Shown here in pieces: positions 47,765-59,224 of a DNA stretch of 64,000 bases (positions are counted from its first letter, which is position 1; every line of letters starts with the position of its first letter). The notes under the pieces were generated by a model. It searched no databases, was not told the origin of the DNA, and saw only the letters and a program-made list of their open reading frames with translations. This stretch comes from Bostrychus sinensis (Eukaryota > Chordata > Actinopteri > Gobiiformes > Eleotridae), in the NCBI GenBank assembly GCA_020698575.1, contig CM036247.1:5020476-5084475 (forward strand), written 5' to 3'. The position numbers and the translations under genes were made by a program.

Positions 47765-48837
47765 CTCTAAACTCCACTCCTGTTCTCTGTTGCTCAGGCT
47801 GTGACAGGTTGGAGGTAACCGCGCCTCTCTTTTGAAGAGGACATTAGCCTAGAAGTTCATATACTTTTTCAATCCTGCTCTATGAATGTTCAATTAAAAC
47901 ATGAAAACATTTTTTTTTCAGCAGTAGTTTAGTCGTAGTTTCTCTTGCACTTGAACTTGAACTGTTACCATGCCTTTGTGACGGTTTTGTGTAATAAACG
48001 GAGAGTGCCTCCAAACATAATCCTGGTGTTTCGTGGGTTCTTCAGTCACCGCACGCAACTCAACACAGAAGTCCCTCGCTCACACAGACATTATATTCAT
48101 CAGACAGAGAGGTAGACTGAGTTTTGTATAAAAAAAAAACAACTGCTCAAAACTCTGCAAACATTAAACATTATTATTATTATTAACTTATTTACATCCG
48201 AGACAAATAAGTTATTCAGTGTAGTGCTTTAACCCTGAGAAAGATTTGTCATGTTTCCACTAAACTAAACTTTAGTGGAAGAATAATTCTGGTATCACTT
48301 GGATTGAGGCGGGCGGGTCTTATGTCAGCTTTTATTTTACGTCGATAGGCCCAGTAATCACAGAGATTTTGACTTAAAGTTTTACAACCGTTTAAGACAT
48401 TAAATATGATAAATAAATAGGCGCGCGCAACGCTTTATTGCGGAAAGTTCCCTCCGTGATTTCAGGTTGTATCCCTGATTTTCCTCAAAAAAAGGGTCAG
48501 AAAAAATGATATTTACTTGCCAGAACTTTGTTTTCATGGTCACCGTACACGGAGGGAGAGAGGAAAGGCGAGAAGCTGCAGACACACATCTCCGCAGTTC
48601 CCAGTTTGTCCACATGTGCTGCCATTCAGGGAGCTGTAAGGAGGGCACTTTTCACTTCATAACTGTTCAAATGTGATAGAATTACTCCTATTTGAAACCT
48701 TTTAACATCTGTCTAAAGCTATTAGTTCACAATTTATTAATAAAGTGAATATATAATGAACTAGGCCAGGTCCAGGTCTGTTTTTAGCTTTATTGCTTCT
48801 GTGTGTGTGTCTTCAGGCTTCTGTATCTTCTGTGTGT
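47765..48837. other. Gene-poor spacer
   Basis: No gene or clear repeat recognised; includes short ATT runs near 48170. Confidence 0.35.
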
Positions 48838-49165
48838 GTGTCTTCAGGCTTCTGTAGAGGCTGAAGCAGAGGCTGGGGACTCAGAGGTGGACTCGACCAT
48901 CACCCAGGCTGAAGTCACTGAGGTGGCAGGGCAGCGAGTGTGGATGAGACCAGCCCTGAGTACCTCAATCCTCTGGATGTTTGTGGGGCTTGGCTGACGT
49001 CTCTGCAACATCGCGTGGCGGTCGGGGACGGTACCTCCGGACTGGCAGACCGGGGGGTGGTCCCTCTTTTTAAGGAGGAGAGAGGGATGTCTGGGTGTCC
49101 CTGCTTAGACTGCTGCCCCCGCGACCCGGCCCCAGATAAAGCAGAAGAGGATGGATGGATGTCCT
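48838..49165 (+). mobile_element. RTE/Rex-like LINE fragment, internally deleted
   Basis: Encodes LTSLQHRVAVGDGTSGLADR then GVVPLFKEERG (in intact relatives, WRSGTVPLDWQTGVVVPLFK) and passes straight into the 3' end CAGAAGAGGATGGATGGATG. The reverse-transcriptase core between these parts is deleted. Confidence 0.7.
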
Positions 49166-49878
49166 GAATAAAATGAGGTATAATATTCATATGTTTCTCA
49201 ATTCCAGAGGTGAGATATGAAGGTAGATTCAAAAACACTGACTCCTCAGGGTTGATTTAATAACCAGGAGAGTGGGCAGGAGGCATTTGGAGTAAATATC
49301 CCAGAACTAGAACTCAGAAAGGGTTTTTCACTGAGGACCAGAACGCTGTCTGTGAACGCTGCAGAAATTATGTGCGTATGTAGAGCCCTGAAACTGAAAT
49401 CCTGTTATAAACATATGTATTGTGTGTTATGAGACATACTTTACCTTTATTTCATTTAAAAACACTTAATTCATATTTTTCTATTATTAGTTAAAAACAT
49501 TTCAGTTATTATTGCTTAATTCATAGGTAACGTGAGTTGATTTCATTGTTACTATGTCTGCTCTAAAACATGGTAACGTTCCTTTAAGAAGGAGAGACAC
49601 GAAAAGACTTATGGGAAAATGAGTTCATACATTGTTGTGTATAATGGCAGAAAACACGAGAAATGCTTGATGTAATGAACCGTGGACCGTTATTAAAAGT
49701 TGCCTAAAATGAAGATGAACACGATTCTGGTCGTTCATTTCGGGGGTGCAACACGTGCTATGCTTACTTTGGTGACGTGCACAGACATTTTGGGGGGCAG
49801 GTGCTCAACCAAAAAAAAGGGCACCCGTGCATATTGATAAAAGTAAAGTTGCATGCAGTAATGAAAGTCTAATTGTAC
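49166..49878. other. Spacer between LINE fragment and TTAA MITE
   Basis: No gene recognised. The part around 49740-49820 (GTGCAACACGTGC, TTTTGGGGGGCAGG) looks like a further old repeat. Confidence 0.35.
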
Positions 49879-50619
49879 TTAAAGTTACACTGTGTAAGAT
49901 TCCCGGTCTTGCGCCTCTAGAGGCCACAGGTGCCACTGCACCGTCGCAAAACGTAAACACTAGGGCCCCTCCTCCTTCTGAAACTGTGCGAGCGTGCGTC
50001 TATTTCCATCATTGTTTCAACTTTAGTTGACCTGCTGCTACCTTTGGAAGTTTGGACTGGATCTTCTATAGAGTTAGCGCTAGCGTTAGCTTATCAACAA
50101 ATATCGCGCAATGGTCGCAGTAAAAACAACTAATAACTGTATGAAAAAGCACGTTCTAAAGAAAAAATAAAGAGGCTAATTTACCTGTCCAACAATAAAG
50201 AAGCAAAAACGTGATCTGATTTGCAGCCTTCTCTGTCTCTCATCTGACGCCAGCGAGCAAAAGTCTGTCTGATGTTGACTCTTGTTTGTGATCTGGTGCG
50301 GTCCCTTTCACATTTTCTTTTTCTTGCCTCGTCTGACATTGTCTTCATCTTCTTGTGTCCTTCGGCCCTGACGAACTGGCGAAAATAACAACGCTAAAAG
50401 TAGCTTCCTGGTTATACTGCGCCTCAAGTCGTTCCCTGTCACGTGACTCTTCCTCAACAGCGGAGCGCTCCCGGCCAAGTTGCGAGGGCGGTTTCTCAGT
50501 ACAGAAGCCCCGCTCGGAGCAACAGATCCACCTCAGGACTTATAATCACTCAAAAAATCACAAAAACAAGTCAGTATGCCCCACATATTTAGGAGAAAAG
50601 TTACACAGTGTAACTTTAA
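49879..50619. mobile_element. TTAA-flanked MITE, copy 1
   Basis: The ends AGTTACACTGTGTAAG and ACACAGTGTAACT are inverse and flanked by TTAA on both sides, the target of piggyBac and Kolobok elements. Length 741 bp. No transposase. An almost identical copy lies at 61152-62140. Confidence 0.85.
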
Positions 50620-51233
50620 AGACTGAATAAGTTATAGTTGTGCAAATTTGTATGTACTTATTCGATGTAACTCTATTATTTCAATGGGGCCAGGGCAAGT
50701 TTTAAAACCCACATGTTCCCTCAGAACTGCTCACACTCTCTCAGGCCATGGTCTTTATTATTATTAAGTATTATTATTAAGTATTAGTCAAACGTTATTA
50801 ACATTAACATATTCCATTGAAAAAAAATTTAAATATATATATATTTTTTCAGACTAAACTCACCAATCAACCAATCTAAACTATGAGGCACAATGCATTA
50901 TACTCTGCAGCAGTGGTTCTTTAACATTTCCCACTACCTCAGAAAACATTTGGCTTTACATGTACTATCTTTAATTTACTAAAATGAGCGTTACTAAATA
51001 AGCACCAAACAGGTACTAAATCTAACTAGAACCAAAAGTGGACTAAACATGAACTAAATCAGGTCTAAAACTGGACTAAGCCAAAGCAAAACAGGGTCTA
51101 CAGTCTGTGGTGTGCAGAGATTTATCTGCAGTTTTATTATCAATTCAGTAACGCAATTCTAAATCTAGACCATTCAGCGAGAGGTGAGTTAGGATTTTTC
51201 AGGATATGAGCTTAGACCATTGCAGTTCACTGT

Positions 51234-51445
51234 TTTATGGTTCTGGCGTCACTGCACTGGCTTCCACTTACCTTCAGAGTCCAATACAAAATGCTGCTTC
51301 TTGTTTTTAAGTCCCTTGAGAATCTGGCTCCATTGTTTTTGTCTGAAGTTCTCTGTCCCTGTCAGAAAAACGAGGTCCTCCAGCTGCTTCTGGACGTCCC
51401 GAGTAGTGATGGGCAGTCCGGCTCTTTTCAAAGATTCGGTTCTTT
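51234..51445 (+). mobile_element. L2-like LINE fragment
   Basis: Encodes LHWLPLTFRVQYKMLLLVFK then SLENLAPLFLSEVL, the reverse-transcriptase tail seen in the other L2-like fragments, here on the plus strand and without its ends. Confidence 0.8.
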
Positions 51446-51666
51446 TGGCTCAGCTCCCACTTATGGTTCAGAAATGGCTCTTCATTTAGTATCACACTGA
51501 GCATTGAATTTAGGCCGAACTTAGTCTAATTATGAAAGTTTTGTGTTGGTAAACAATTTTTAATCTGTTTTTTTTTTTTTTTTTTTGTAAAAGTCTTATT
51601 TCTATGCAGGTTGCAAGCACAAAATACAGTTACAAAATTCTGATTCATCTTTGCTGTCTCCAGCAG

Positions 51667-52100
51667 ACCGTATTTTCTGGACTATAAGTCTCACTTTTTT
51701 CCATAGTCTGCTAGGGGTGTGACGTATCCTCAGGTGTGACTTATATATTAAAATATTTCAGGTGTTGGTTAGAGGGCGCTCTAGGCTTGTGTACCAGCAT
51801 CTGCTGCACCTGTACCACTGACAATTTAAAATGTAAACATTACCACTAACAACTTAGGCTATAAAGACAACTGAGAAAGAGCGGAATAATTGGAAATGGA
51901 ACTGATGCTGAGTCTGACGACAGCCACGCAGAGGAGGAAGCGGCGCTTCGTCTACCTCCGGAGTTGGCGGAGTTGTTCAGAAGCGACACCGAGGATGAAG
52001 AATTTAAAGGATTTAGCGATTAGGAGTGAGATGGTGAGTTTGGTGAACTGAACTTTAATAAACTGAACTTTATTAATCTCACAGTAGAGAAATTCACTTG
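51667..52100 (+). mobile_element. Pogo-like transposon remnant
   Basis: The left end CCGTATTTTCTGGACTATAA matches the element at 30171. Inside, at about 51900-52023, is an acidic transposase C-terminus: RLPPELAELFRSDTEDEEFK then GFSD and a stop. The DDE domain is missing. Confidence 0.7.
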
Positions 52101-52374
52101 TTTAGGTGGCTCTTATACAGAATAAAGTGCAGAAAGTAAGAAAATAAAGTGAGCATGCATAATTATTTGGCTTTTGAAAACAAAATCCTTATAAAACAAT
52201 GCACATTTTATTTATTCTACATGCGTTCAGTTTTTAGAAAGCATCAGGAGAGACTGTTGGCCCTTGAAGATTTGCACATCTCTAGATCTGGCCCCCATTG
52301 GAAAAAGTTTGGACGCCCCTGTATTAGATTGAATAAAACGCGCTGTGCGACAGTCTCTGAGTGAAGGAAGAGGA

Positions 52375-52832
52375 ATGCACCGCTGCTCCGCCCACTTCCC
52401 CACAGCAACCAATCAGAAGCAGCGCCGTGTTTGCGTCACAGAAACAGGAGGGGAGGGGCAGGAGCTCACTTCACCAGAAGCGCGTGGAGAAGTTTGTGCT
52501 GCAAACAGCTCCTGTAGCGATAAGCCCTGTCTCTCTCCGTAGGCCCCGTTGGTTAACCCTGGCCTGAGCAACAGAGAGCAAAAGTTTAGAGGAATAACCA
52601 CATAAAAGGTAATACGCATTTAAATAAAAAAGAGCATTAAAGAACAAGCAACAACTGCAGCAACAGCGCTAATAATGGAGCTAAGCTAACGTTAGCATTT
52701 GCTGTGCTGCACAGAAACGGCAGCCCTGACTCTGGTTTTACGCTGCAATTAATCACCGCTGCAGGTGACGCACGTCAATGCAGCATCTTTGCACTGGAAA
52801 AGGTTTCGTGATCAGCGCGGAGATTGAAAGAG
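52375..52832 (+). promoter_or_regulatory. Possible promoter and 5' noncoding exon of gene C
   Basis: Contains GCTCCGCCCAC and CCAATCAG (52409). A candidate donor AGAG/GTGAGT at 52832 could join to the acceptor TTTATTTTAG at 53191, six bases before the gene C start codon. There is no transcript evidence. Confidence 0.35.
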
Positions 52833-53197
52833 GTGAGTTTACTGTGAGTAGTCTGACAAAATGAGAGAACTAGGTCATGAAAGTGTATGGAGAGAGGACA
52901 TTCCTATAGAGACAGACAGGAGTTTACTCTGCTCTCACCATGAGCTGGAGGTTTTCAGTTGTTTAAAACATATCAGCTGTCTCTTTTATTTGTTTCAATT
53001 ATTACGTTATTCTTGTATAAAAAACAAGCCTTGCAACGGAAGACTTTACAATAAATCTCCCACTTTCCTTTTACAATAAAATCTAAATCTAAGGACGAAT
53101 CAAAGCCATGATTATTAGTTTTTCATTGTAAAGATACAATTGAATCGAAAATTGAGATCGTAATAAAAATTTTTGCCATACTTTATTTTAGGACAGT

Positions 53198-54722
53198 ATG
53201 CCTCCAAAAAGCATACGGATGGAGATCCTGAACACACTGCAACATTTAGAGGAGGAAAACTTAGAAAAGTTCCGCTTCCAGTTGTGCAACCCTGCGGAGA
53301 AGCCGAGCATCAAAGCCGCAGAAGTGGAAAAGAAGTCCTGTGTGGAGATCACGAAGCTGCTGGTGTCCCGCTGCACGGAGTCCGGGGCCCTGGACCGGGC
53401 CATCAGGACCCTCGGAGAGATCGGTTGCAACAACGAGGCACAGGAACTGGGTGAGCTGCAGCTGTCGATGTTTTAAAGCAAAACTCACATTTTTTAATCC
53501 AGTCTTTCACAGTGCACATTATTATGAAAGAAAACATGGTCACGTCAGCACCGTAATACCTGGTGTGTACAGGCAGCACGAAATCAGGGCTCACGTTATC
53601 GCAGTTGCATCAGACAGAGATTTCAGTTTTTACAGCATTTTAATCAGTGCTTGTTTAAGTAAAATGCATAAAGAATTAACAAAACATAACAGTTCTACAT
53701 TTAAAAGTAGCCCATTACAAAATGGACAATGAAGCAACAAAGTGAAAACTCAAAAGCTGAACCATACCACAAAGAAATTTTAAAATAATGACAATAACCT
53801 CACCAGCTAAATTAGTGTTTGGTGCACTGAGCTGTAATGATTACTGTATTACCATTGGTTTTATTTTCCATTTCCCCTTTTGTTAATAAACAACCTCCAA
53901 AATATCTGTAAAATAAATCAGTCAACTTTTTCCTGCTCACAAACATTGTCATGTTGCAAACCATAAATGTGTAATGCATATTTTTTGGATATAAATGCAT
54001 ATGTTCTGTTACCAATTAATAAAAAAAAAAGCAATACATTTAAGTCTAGTTTACTCATGGTTTATCCATGGTTTGGGTTGGGTTTTAGTCCTGGTTTAGT
54101 CTGAGTTTATCCATGGTTTGGTTTGGGTTTTATTCATGGTTTTGTTTGGGTTTTAGTTCTGGTTTTAGTCCTGATTTAGTCTGGGTTTATCCATGGTTTG
54201 GGTTGGGTTTTAGTCCTGGTTTAGTCTCAGTTTATCCATGGTTTGGTTTGGGTTTTATTCATGGTTTTGTTTGGGTTTTAGTTCTGGTTTTAGTCCTGGT
54301 TTAGTCTTGGTTTAGTCTTGATTTATTTGTTGTTTATTAATGATGCCGTATCCTCTGTTACAGAATCGAGGACCAAGGCTCGCTCAGACGTAAGTCCACA
54401 GATGCTGATGTGTTACGGTTCAGAAACATCAGTCAGGTTTATCACTGGTTCGCGTCTTTTGTGCTTTCAGAAGGAAGACTCCAGTATCAGTGAGCCTGGG
54501 CCCTCACTGAAGCTCCCCACCGTCAGGGCCAACAAGGGGCCGAAAATATCACAAAAGGTAAAGAAAGTGATGACCAAAGCCAAGAAGACACTGAAATTTG
54601 AAAAGCCCAAGCTCCTGTTGGGCAAATGCAAAGAGAAGAGCATTAAATGGCTGCGGGACAGATGCTTGTTATGCTGCTGCGGTGGACAGTCACCAGAGAG
54701 AGAAGGAGGATCATGGGAGTAA
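53198..54722 (+). CDS. Gene C: PYD protein without CARD, with degenerate GK tail
   Basis: Three exons: 53198-53450 (253 nt, the same length as the PYD exon of gene A), 54364-54389 (26 nt, the same as exon 5 of gene B) and 54471-54722, in all 531 nt and 176 residues. Exon 1 is a full PYD (RMEILNTLQHLEEENLEKFR, AIRTLGEIGCNNEAQELG). Exon 2 gives ESRTKARSD. Exon 3 has SISEPGPSLKLP like gene B, a lysine-rich run, LLLGKCKEKSIKWLRD as a decayed form of gene B's first GK module, then the cysteine cluster CLLCCCGG and a stop. PYD-only proteins in other animals act as regulators of ASC filaments, so an inhibitor or modifier of gene A's product is possible (inference). Splice phases are consistent, but it could be a decaying copy. 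Confidence 0.7.
54060..54316. repeat. 11-bp motif run, reverse orientation, in intron 2 of gene C
   Basis: Degenerate TCCTGGTTTAG units mixed with TTTGGGTTTTA, partly duplicated with a period of about 125 bp (54105 and 54230 areas). Confidence 0.7.
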
Positions 54723-55439
54723 AAGCCAGACTCCACTCGAGCAGATCAAGGTTTGTACCGAGTTTCTACTGAGCCACGATACAGGAACCTGGTTATGTGG
54801 TGTGACCAGAATCTATTTATTTGGACTTTCCCAACTTACCCTAGCCCCAGTAAAACAGTCAGACTGAGGGGCCGGTTAGACGCATTTTTTCTGAAACTGC
54901 AAAAGTTTGATTGCGGTTTGGCATTTCATTTACACGAAAACGGGCTTTCCACTTTCCGCAAAGGTTTAAAAACAATGGAGGAGGTGTTTTGGTCTCACAG
55001 CAGGAGCCGCTCTGGAGCTGTTTTGCTCTCTGTAAACTGTGAAAACAGCGTCCTCAGTGAAAAACGATGTAACAGCCCCAATCTGAACTGTGATTGGCTG
55101 TCTGCGAGCACAAACTACAAGGCTTTTATGTCTCACACGTTCATATTTAGTCCAGTAACTCTTTATTATTTGTATCAGGACTGACTTTTACTGAAGACTT
55201 TATGAGAATGGCTCCAGAAAACCACAAAATCCTAAAGTTGCTGCAAAGTTGCAGACTGGAGCTATCATTTCTTCCTTGCTGTTTACTCACTGTGTGGTGT
55301 AGAGCACTTGCGGGGCCCACAGCGCTGTTTGCTGGACAAACATGGGTACTACAATTTACAATCGTTTTCCTTACAACTCAGCATTTTCATTAAATGCGAA
55401 TCGCAGCCGGCAGCGCATAGGTTGCGTTTTCCTGCCCAG

Positions 55440-55870
55440 CATCATCAAACAGACCTAGGACTGTATGTGGACAGCGCCCTCTCCTGGATGTCAAATGGAC
55501 ACAGCAGCTGAGAATCTACTTTTTGAGGAGCCTCAGATCTTTTGGAGCCAGCAGGGCCACTCTGAACCAGGTTTACACAACCACACTGTACCGTATGGCA
55601 GCTCAGCGTGGCTCGATGGCCTCTGTGCAATTAAAGAACACGATACAGAATCTCCTTAACATCTGCTCCAAAATAATGCGGGCCATTCTGTGGGGAACAC
55701 ATTCACAGAGCTGTGTAAGAAACAAACTCCAAGACTGGCTGATAAAATACCTACAGTCTTTGCTCATGTTTTGAACAGTGAATTTTTACCTCCTGGAAGC
55801 GTTTTAGAGTGCCCTCTAAGGGCAGAAGGAATACCGATTAAAAATTTTAGCTATTTTTACTCCATCACAC
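55440..55870 (+). mobile_element. LINE fragment
   Basis: Encodes DSALSWMSNG, then in another frame LRSFGASRATLNQVYTT, YRMAAQRGS and ILWGTHSQSCVRNKLQDWL. The pattern follows the RT C-terminus of the LINE at 28.2 kb (LRQLRSFN), but it is more decayed. Confidence 0.5.
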
Positions 55871-56768
55871 TCCTTAAAGTGGATATATGAAGTAAAATTG
55901 ATTTTTTTTTCGTTCTTTTGTTATAATGTTCCCTCATCAAAAACATACCTGGAGTTTTTCTTTATTCACGCCTCTTTGATTAATCCTGTATTCTCTGGAG
56001 CTGAGTTACAGAGACCTCAAAATGCTTGGTTCCACACCCGCAACAACAAACGCTCTACAGCCAGTCTGCTTTCATTCATTTATCCAAAAAACTGTGTACA
56101 GCTCTGTTTCCACTGATTCCTCACAGACATTTTCACTTTTGCAGTAAAATGGCATCATACACTAAGTTAAAGAAAGTGAACAGCTCTTTTTCTTTGATTA
56201 TATGTTCAAAAGGCCACGGCAGTGTGCACTCTGCTGCCCTCTGCTGGTCTCTTCACTTGTTTCTTTATGGCACTAGAGTATAATAAGTTAATATAAGTAA
56301 TATTTTAAGGTTATAAAATGTGCTGCTGTTCTAGAGGTGACTAAGATAGGTTTAAAAATATAAATAAAAGCAGAATATAGACTCTTTTACCAAAGGAAGA
56401 CCACATGAACACTGTATACCAGAATACTAACTATTGTTTATTATGATGAATGCTTGTTGTTATATGTTGTTTTTATGTCTTGGAGTTATCTGGCAGCTGT
56501 ACACTAAATTTCACTGCTGAATTAAGCAAAATAGTGCAGCAGGTAAAACCCTCTGTCTGTCCACTAGATGGCATTCTTTCCAAATTTATCAACAATCTAT
56601 CTGACTTACTTGGGCCTTGTATGCTGAGGGTTTTCAGGTTGTTTTGGTTTAGTGCCTTCAAGCACGCTGTAGGGCGGCTTGTTCTGCAGAAGCACAATCT
56701 TACTAATATTCTGTCTGATTACAGAATATCTTATCTAAACTCCTTGATAAATTAGTCCTGCAGCCATA
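55871..56768. other. Spacer without recognised genes
   Basis: Short open frames only; the one at 56450-56755 has phrases that suggest a very old LINE (SKFINNLSDLLGPCMLRVF), not certain. Confidence 0.35.
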
Positions 56769-57052
56769 CAGTGAAGCCCGAAATTATTCATACCCCTGGC
56801 AAATTCTGACTTACTTTCATTGAACCAGCAAGTTTTTTTTGACCGGAAATGACACAGGCTTCTCCCAAAAGAAATAAGACAATGTACAAGAGGTATCATT
56901 GTGGAAAAAAATATTTCTCAGCTTTTTTTTTTTTTTTTTTTTTTTTTTCTTTTTTTTTTTTTTTATATTTGAACAAAAAGTAGCATGTTGGTTGAATGAA
57001 AGTAACTTTAACTCAGAATTTGCCAGGGGTATGAATAATTTCGGCTTCACTG
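56769..57052. mobile_element. Tc1/mariner-type MITE
   Basis: The ends CAGTGAAGCCCGAAATTATT and AATAATTTCGGCTTCACTG are inverse and flanked by TA. The next bases (TCATACCCCTGGCAAATTCT) match the core of the element at 4.8-5.2 kb. The centre is a T-rich tract. Confidence 0.85.
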
Positions 57053-57164
57053 TACCTGGAGGAAAGTGGCATTTTAGTGAAGTATCAGTCTGGATTTAAA
57101 TCTTTTCACAGCACAGATGACGATATCCTTTTAACAGTTGACCCAGGTTGTATTTTTATTTATT

Positions 57165-57420
57165 TTATTTGACCTTTATTTAACCAGGAGAGTCCGACTG
57201 AGATTAAGAATCTCATTAGGCATCGGAGTCCTGGCCCCTGGGGGACCTATTGTACATGGTTTTTTGGTGGTAGGGGAAATTGAAGCATCCGTGGGAAACC
57301 TATGCAGACACCGGAAGAACATCCAAACTCCACATAAAAAGGCCCCACGCGGTCCGTGAGGCAGGAGTGCTAACCACTGTGCCAACTTGTTGTCCTGCTG
57401 TGCTAACTGTGGCCTTCAAT
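57165..57420. mobile_element. Retroposon 3'-end fragments
   Basis: TTTATTTAACCAGGAGAGTC and AGATTAAGAATCTC are a common fish LINE 3' end. AACATCCAAACTCCACATAA then AAGGCCCCACGC is the 3' part of another fish retroposon fused to it. Confidence 0.5.
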
Positions 57421-57479
57421 ACATCAGAGTATAATCAGAGTTTATTTTCCCATCTCAAATAATATGCTTCAAAGGCACA

Positions 57480-57835
57480 GTTTTACATTGGTTTCAGTTG
57501 GACCTGGAAAACAGAACTTTCTCTGTTCAGCTCACTCACTTGTGGGGTTCCACAAGGCTCCATCTTAGGTCCTGTCCTGTTTTCCTTGTATATTATGCCT
57601 CTTGGAACAGTTTTTAATGAAAAGACAATATCCTTGCCCAATGCTTTACTGATGGCCTACGGATTTATTTGCCATTAAAAGCAGGCAGCATGAAAGCCTT
57701 GCAGACCTGTCTTTCGGATGTAAAAAAAATAAATGGCCGACTCTAAACTTTTTAAACCTCAATGAAAAGAAAACAGAAATCATTATATTTCTGGCTCCAT
57801 CGATAGTGTTCCTGGCCTATTAACTCCATACACTG
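57480..57835 (+). mobile_element. L2-like LINE reverse-transcriptase fragment
   Basis: Encodes LTCGVPQGSILGPVLFSLYI (RT box), a decayed YADD region and LNLNEKKTEIIIF in broken frames, in the order of the 7.9-kb LINE but on the plus strand. Confidence 0.7.
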
Positions 57836-59030
57836 CAAAAAAGGTAGGGGTAAGAAAATTTCACTTACCCCATGGACAGATAAATTTGAAATAAGTAAAA
57901 AACAGTTTGAAACAGGGAAGAAATAACTTGAAACAAGTCAGATATCTAGTAGTTGCCTAATAAATAAATAAATAAATAAATCCAATCTTGTGAAAATTGC
58001 TCAACAAATCTGAATTCAAGTCATTTTAACTAATGTAGATGTTGATAATTTGCAATGTATGCTCGGTCCTCAGCTAAAATAGAATATCTGAAAAATCACA
58101 TGACAATGTTAGCAGCTGTCATGTTTTTATGTTAAAATAGCTTATATTAGACAATTGAGCTGGATGACACCTAATTTAGGCTGTTTTACTCATAAAACAA
58201 GATGGCCGCCTTCTTTGAAATCGGCAAGATCTTTCTTGTGTACTGTACTGAATATGTAGACTTTAACATAATACAATCAAAATTGCTGCCTGCACAGTCC
58301 TTAGACATTTCTAAATCGTCACTATAGAGCCATCTTTTTGCACTGATATTCAATACAAGCTGAGCTGTACTTTTGGCATTTTTTATTTTGCTTGTTTGTT
58401 TTTTTTTGGTTTTTTGTTGTTTTTTTTTCAGTTTTGTGCATGTCTTTTTAGTGCGTGTATTGTCCTTTATGCTGTTTTCATCATGTTTTATTTATTTTTT
58501 GGATCAGAAATTCATCTTATCTGTAAAATTTAGGAAAAATGCTGTTTTTTTTTGTATATATATGAAATTATGTATTTAAATCCTCAAGACTCGACTGGAT
58601 CTTGTATTGAAGTTTTTTTTGTGTCCTGCGTATTGTGCCTTTATTTTTAGTGTCAGTATTTTAACAAAATGCTGGAACAAGCTTTTTATTTACATTCCTA
58701 ATACAGTTCTTGTTTGAAAGCTTGTAGCCCATTAGAGGTCAGTTTAATTATTCACAGTTTGTTTATTTAGTAGCATTACACTTACGTCTTCAGACTTACT
58801 GGATTCATGTGGTAGCTTATTAGTTTGATATCTCATGTTTTCTGTCTGTGTTCACTCTGTTTTCTGCTGAAGTAGTATTTCATATAATATTTAAAAATGT
58901 TTTTATTTGATGTTTAATAAGAAAGAGGAATGTAAAAGCAAAATAAAGTGGTATTGGTCCTTCACTGTGTACAACAAATAAATGCATTGTTTATTTATAC
59001 GTGTTTTTTGTCCCACTACTATTACAGTAA
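57836..59030. other. AT-rich spacer, possible old MITE at its left
   Basis: Starts with CACTGCAAAAAAGGTAGGGG, a common start of a fish MITE, but I cannot find the matching end. (AATA)n near 57960. No gene recognised. Confidence 0.35.
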
Positions 59031-59035
59031 AGAGC

Positions 59036-59140
59036 ATGTAGGAAGTGCTAAGTTCTGGGGTTGTACTACTACTACTACTACTACTACTACTTATACTACA
59101 CTGAGGAGCTTGTACTGGGAAGTACTAATTTCTCAGTGTA
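59036..59140. repeat. TAC microsatellite with the recurring flank
   Basis: GGAAGTGCTAAGTTCTGGGG then TTGTAC and TAC units, then ACTGAGGAGCTTGTACTGGG. This is the same flank pair as at 63.0 and 63.7 kb. Confidence 0.75.
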
Positions 59141-59224
59141 TAAATGAGGAACAGAACATAAATTAAAATACACGACTGTAACTCTCTTTTATGGAAAACA
59201 CACTTTAACTGAGAGGAGTTTAGA

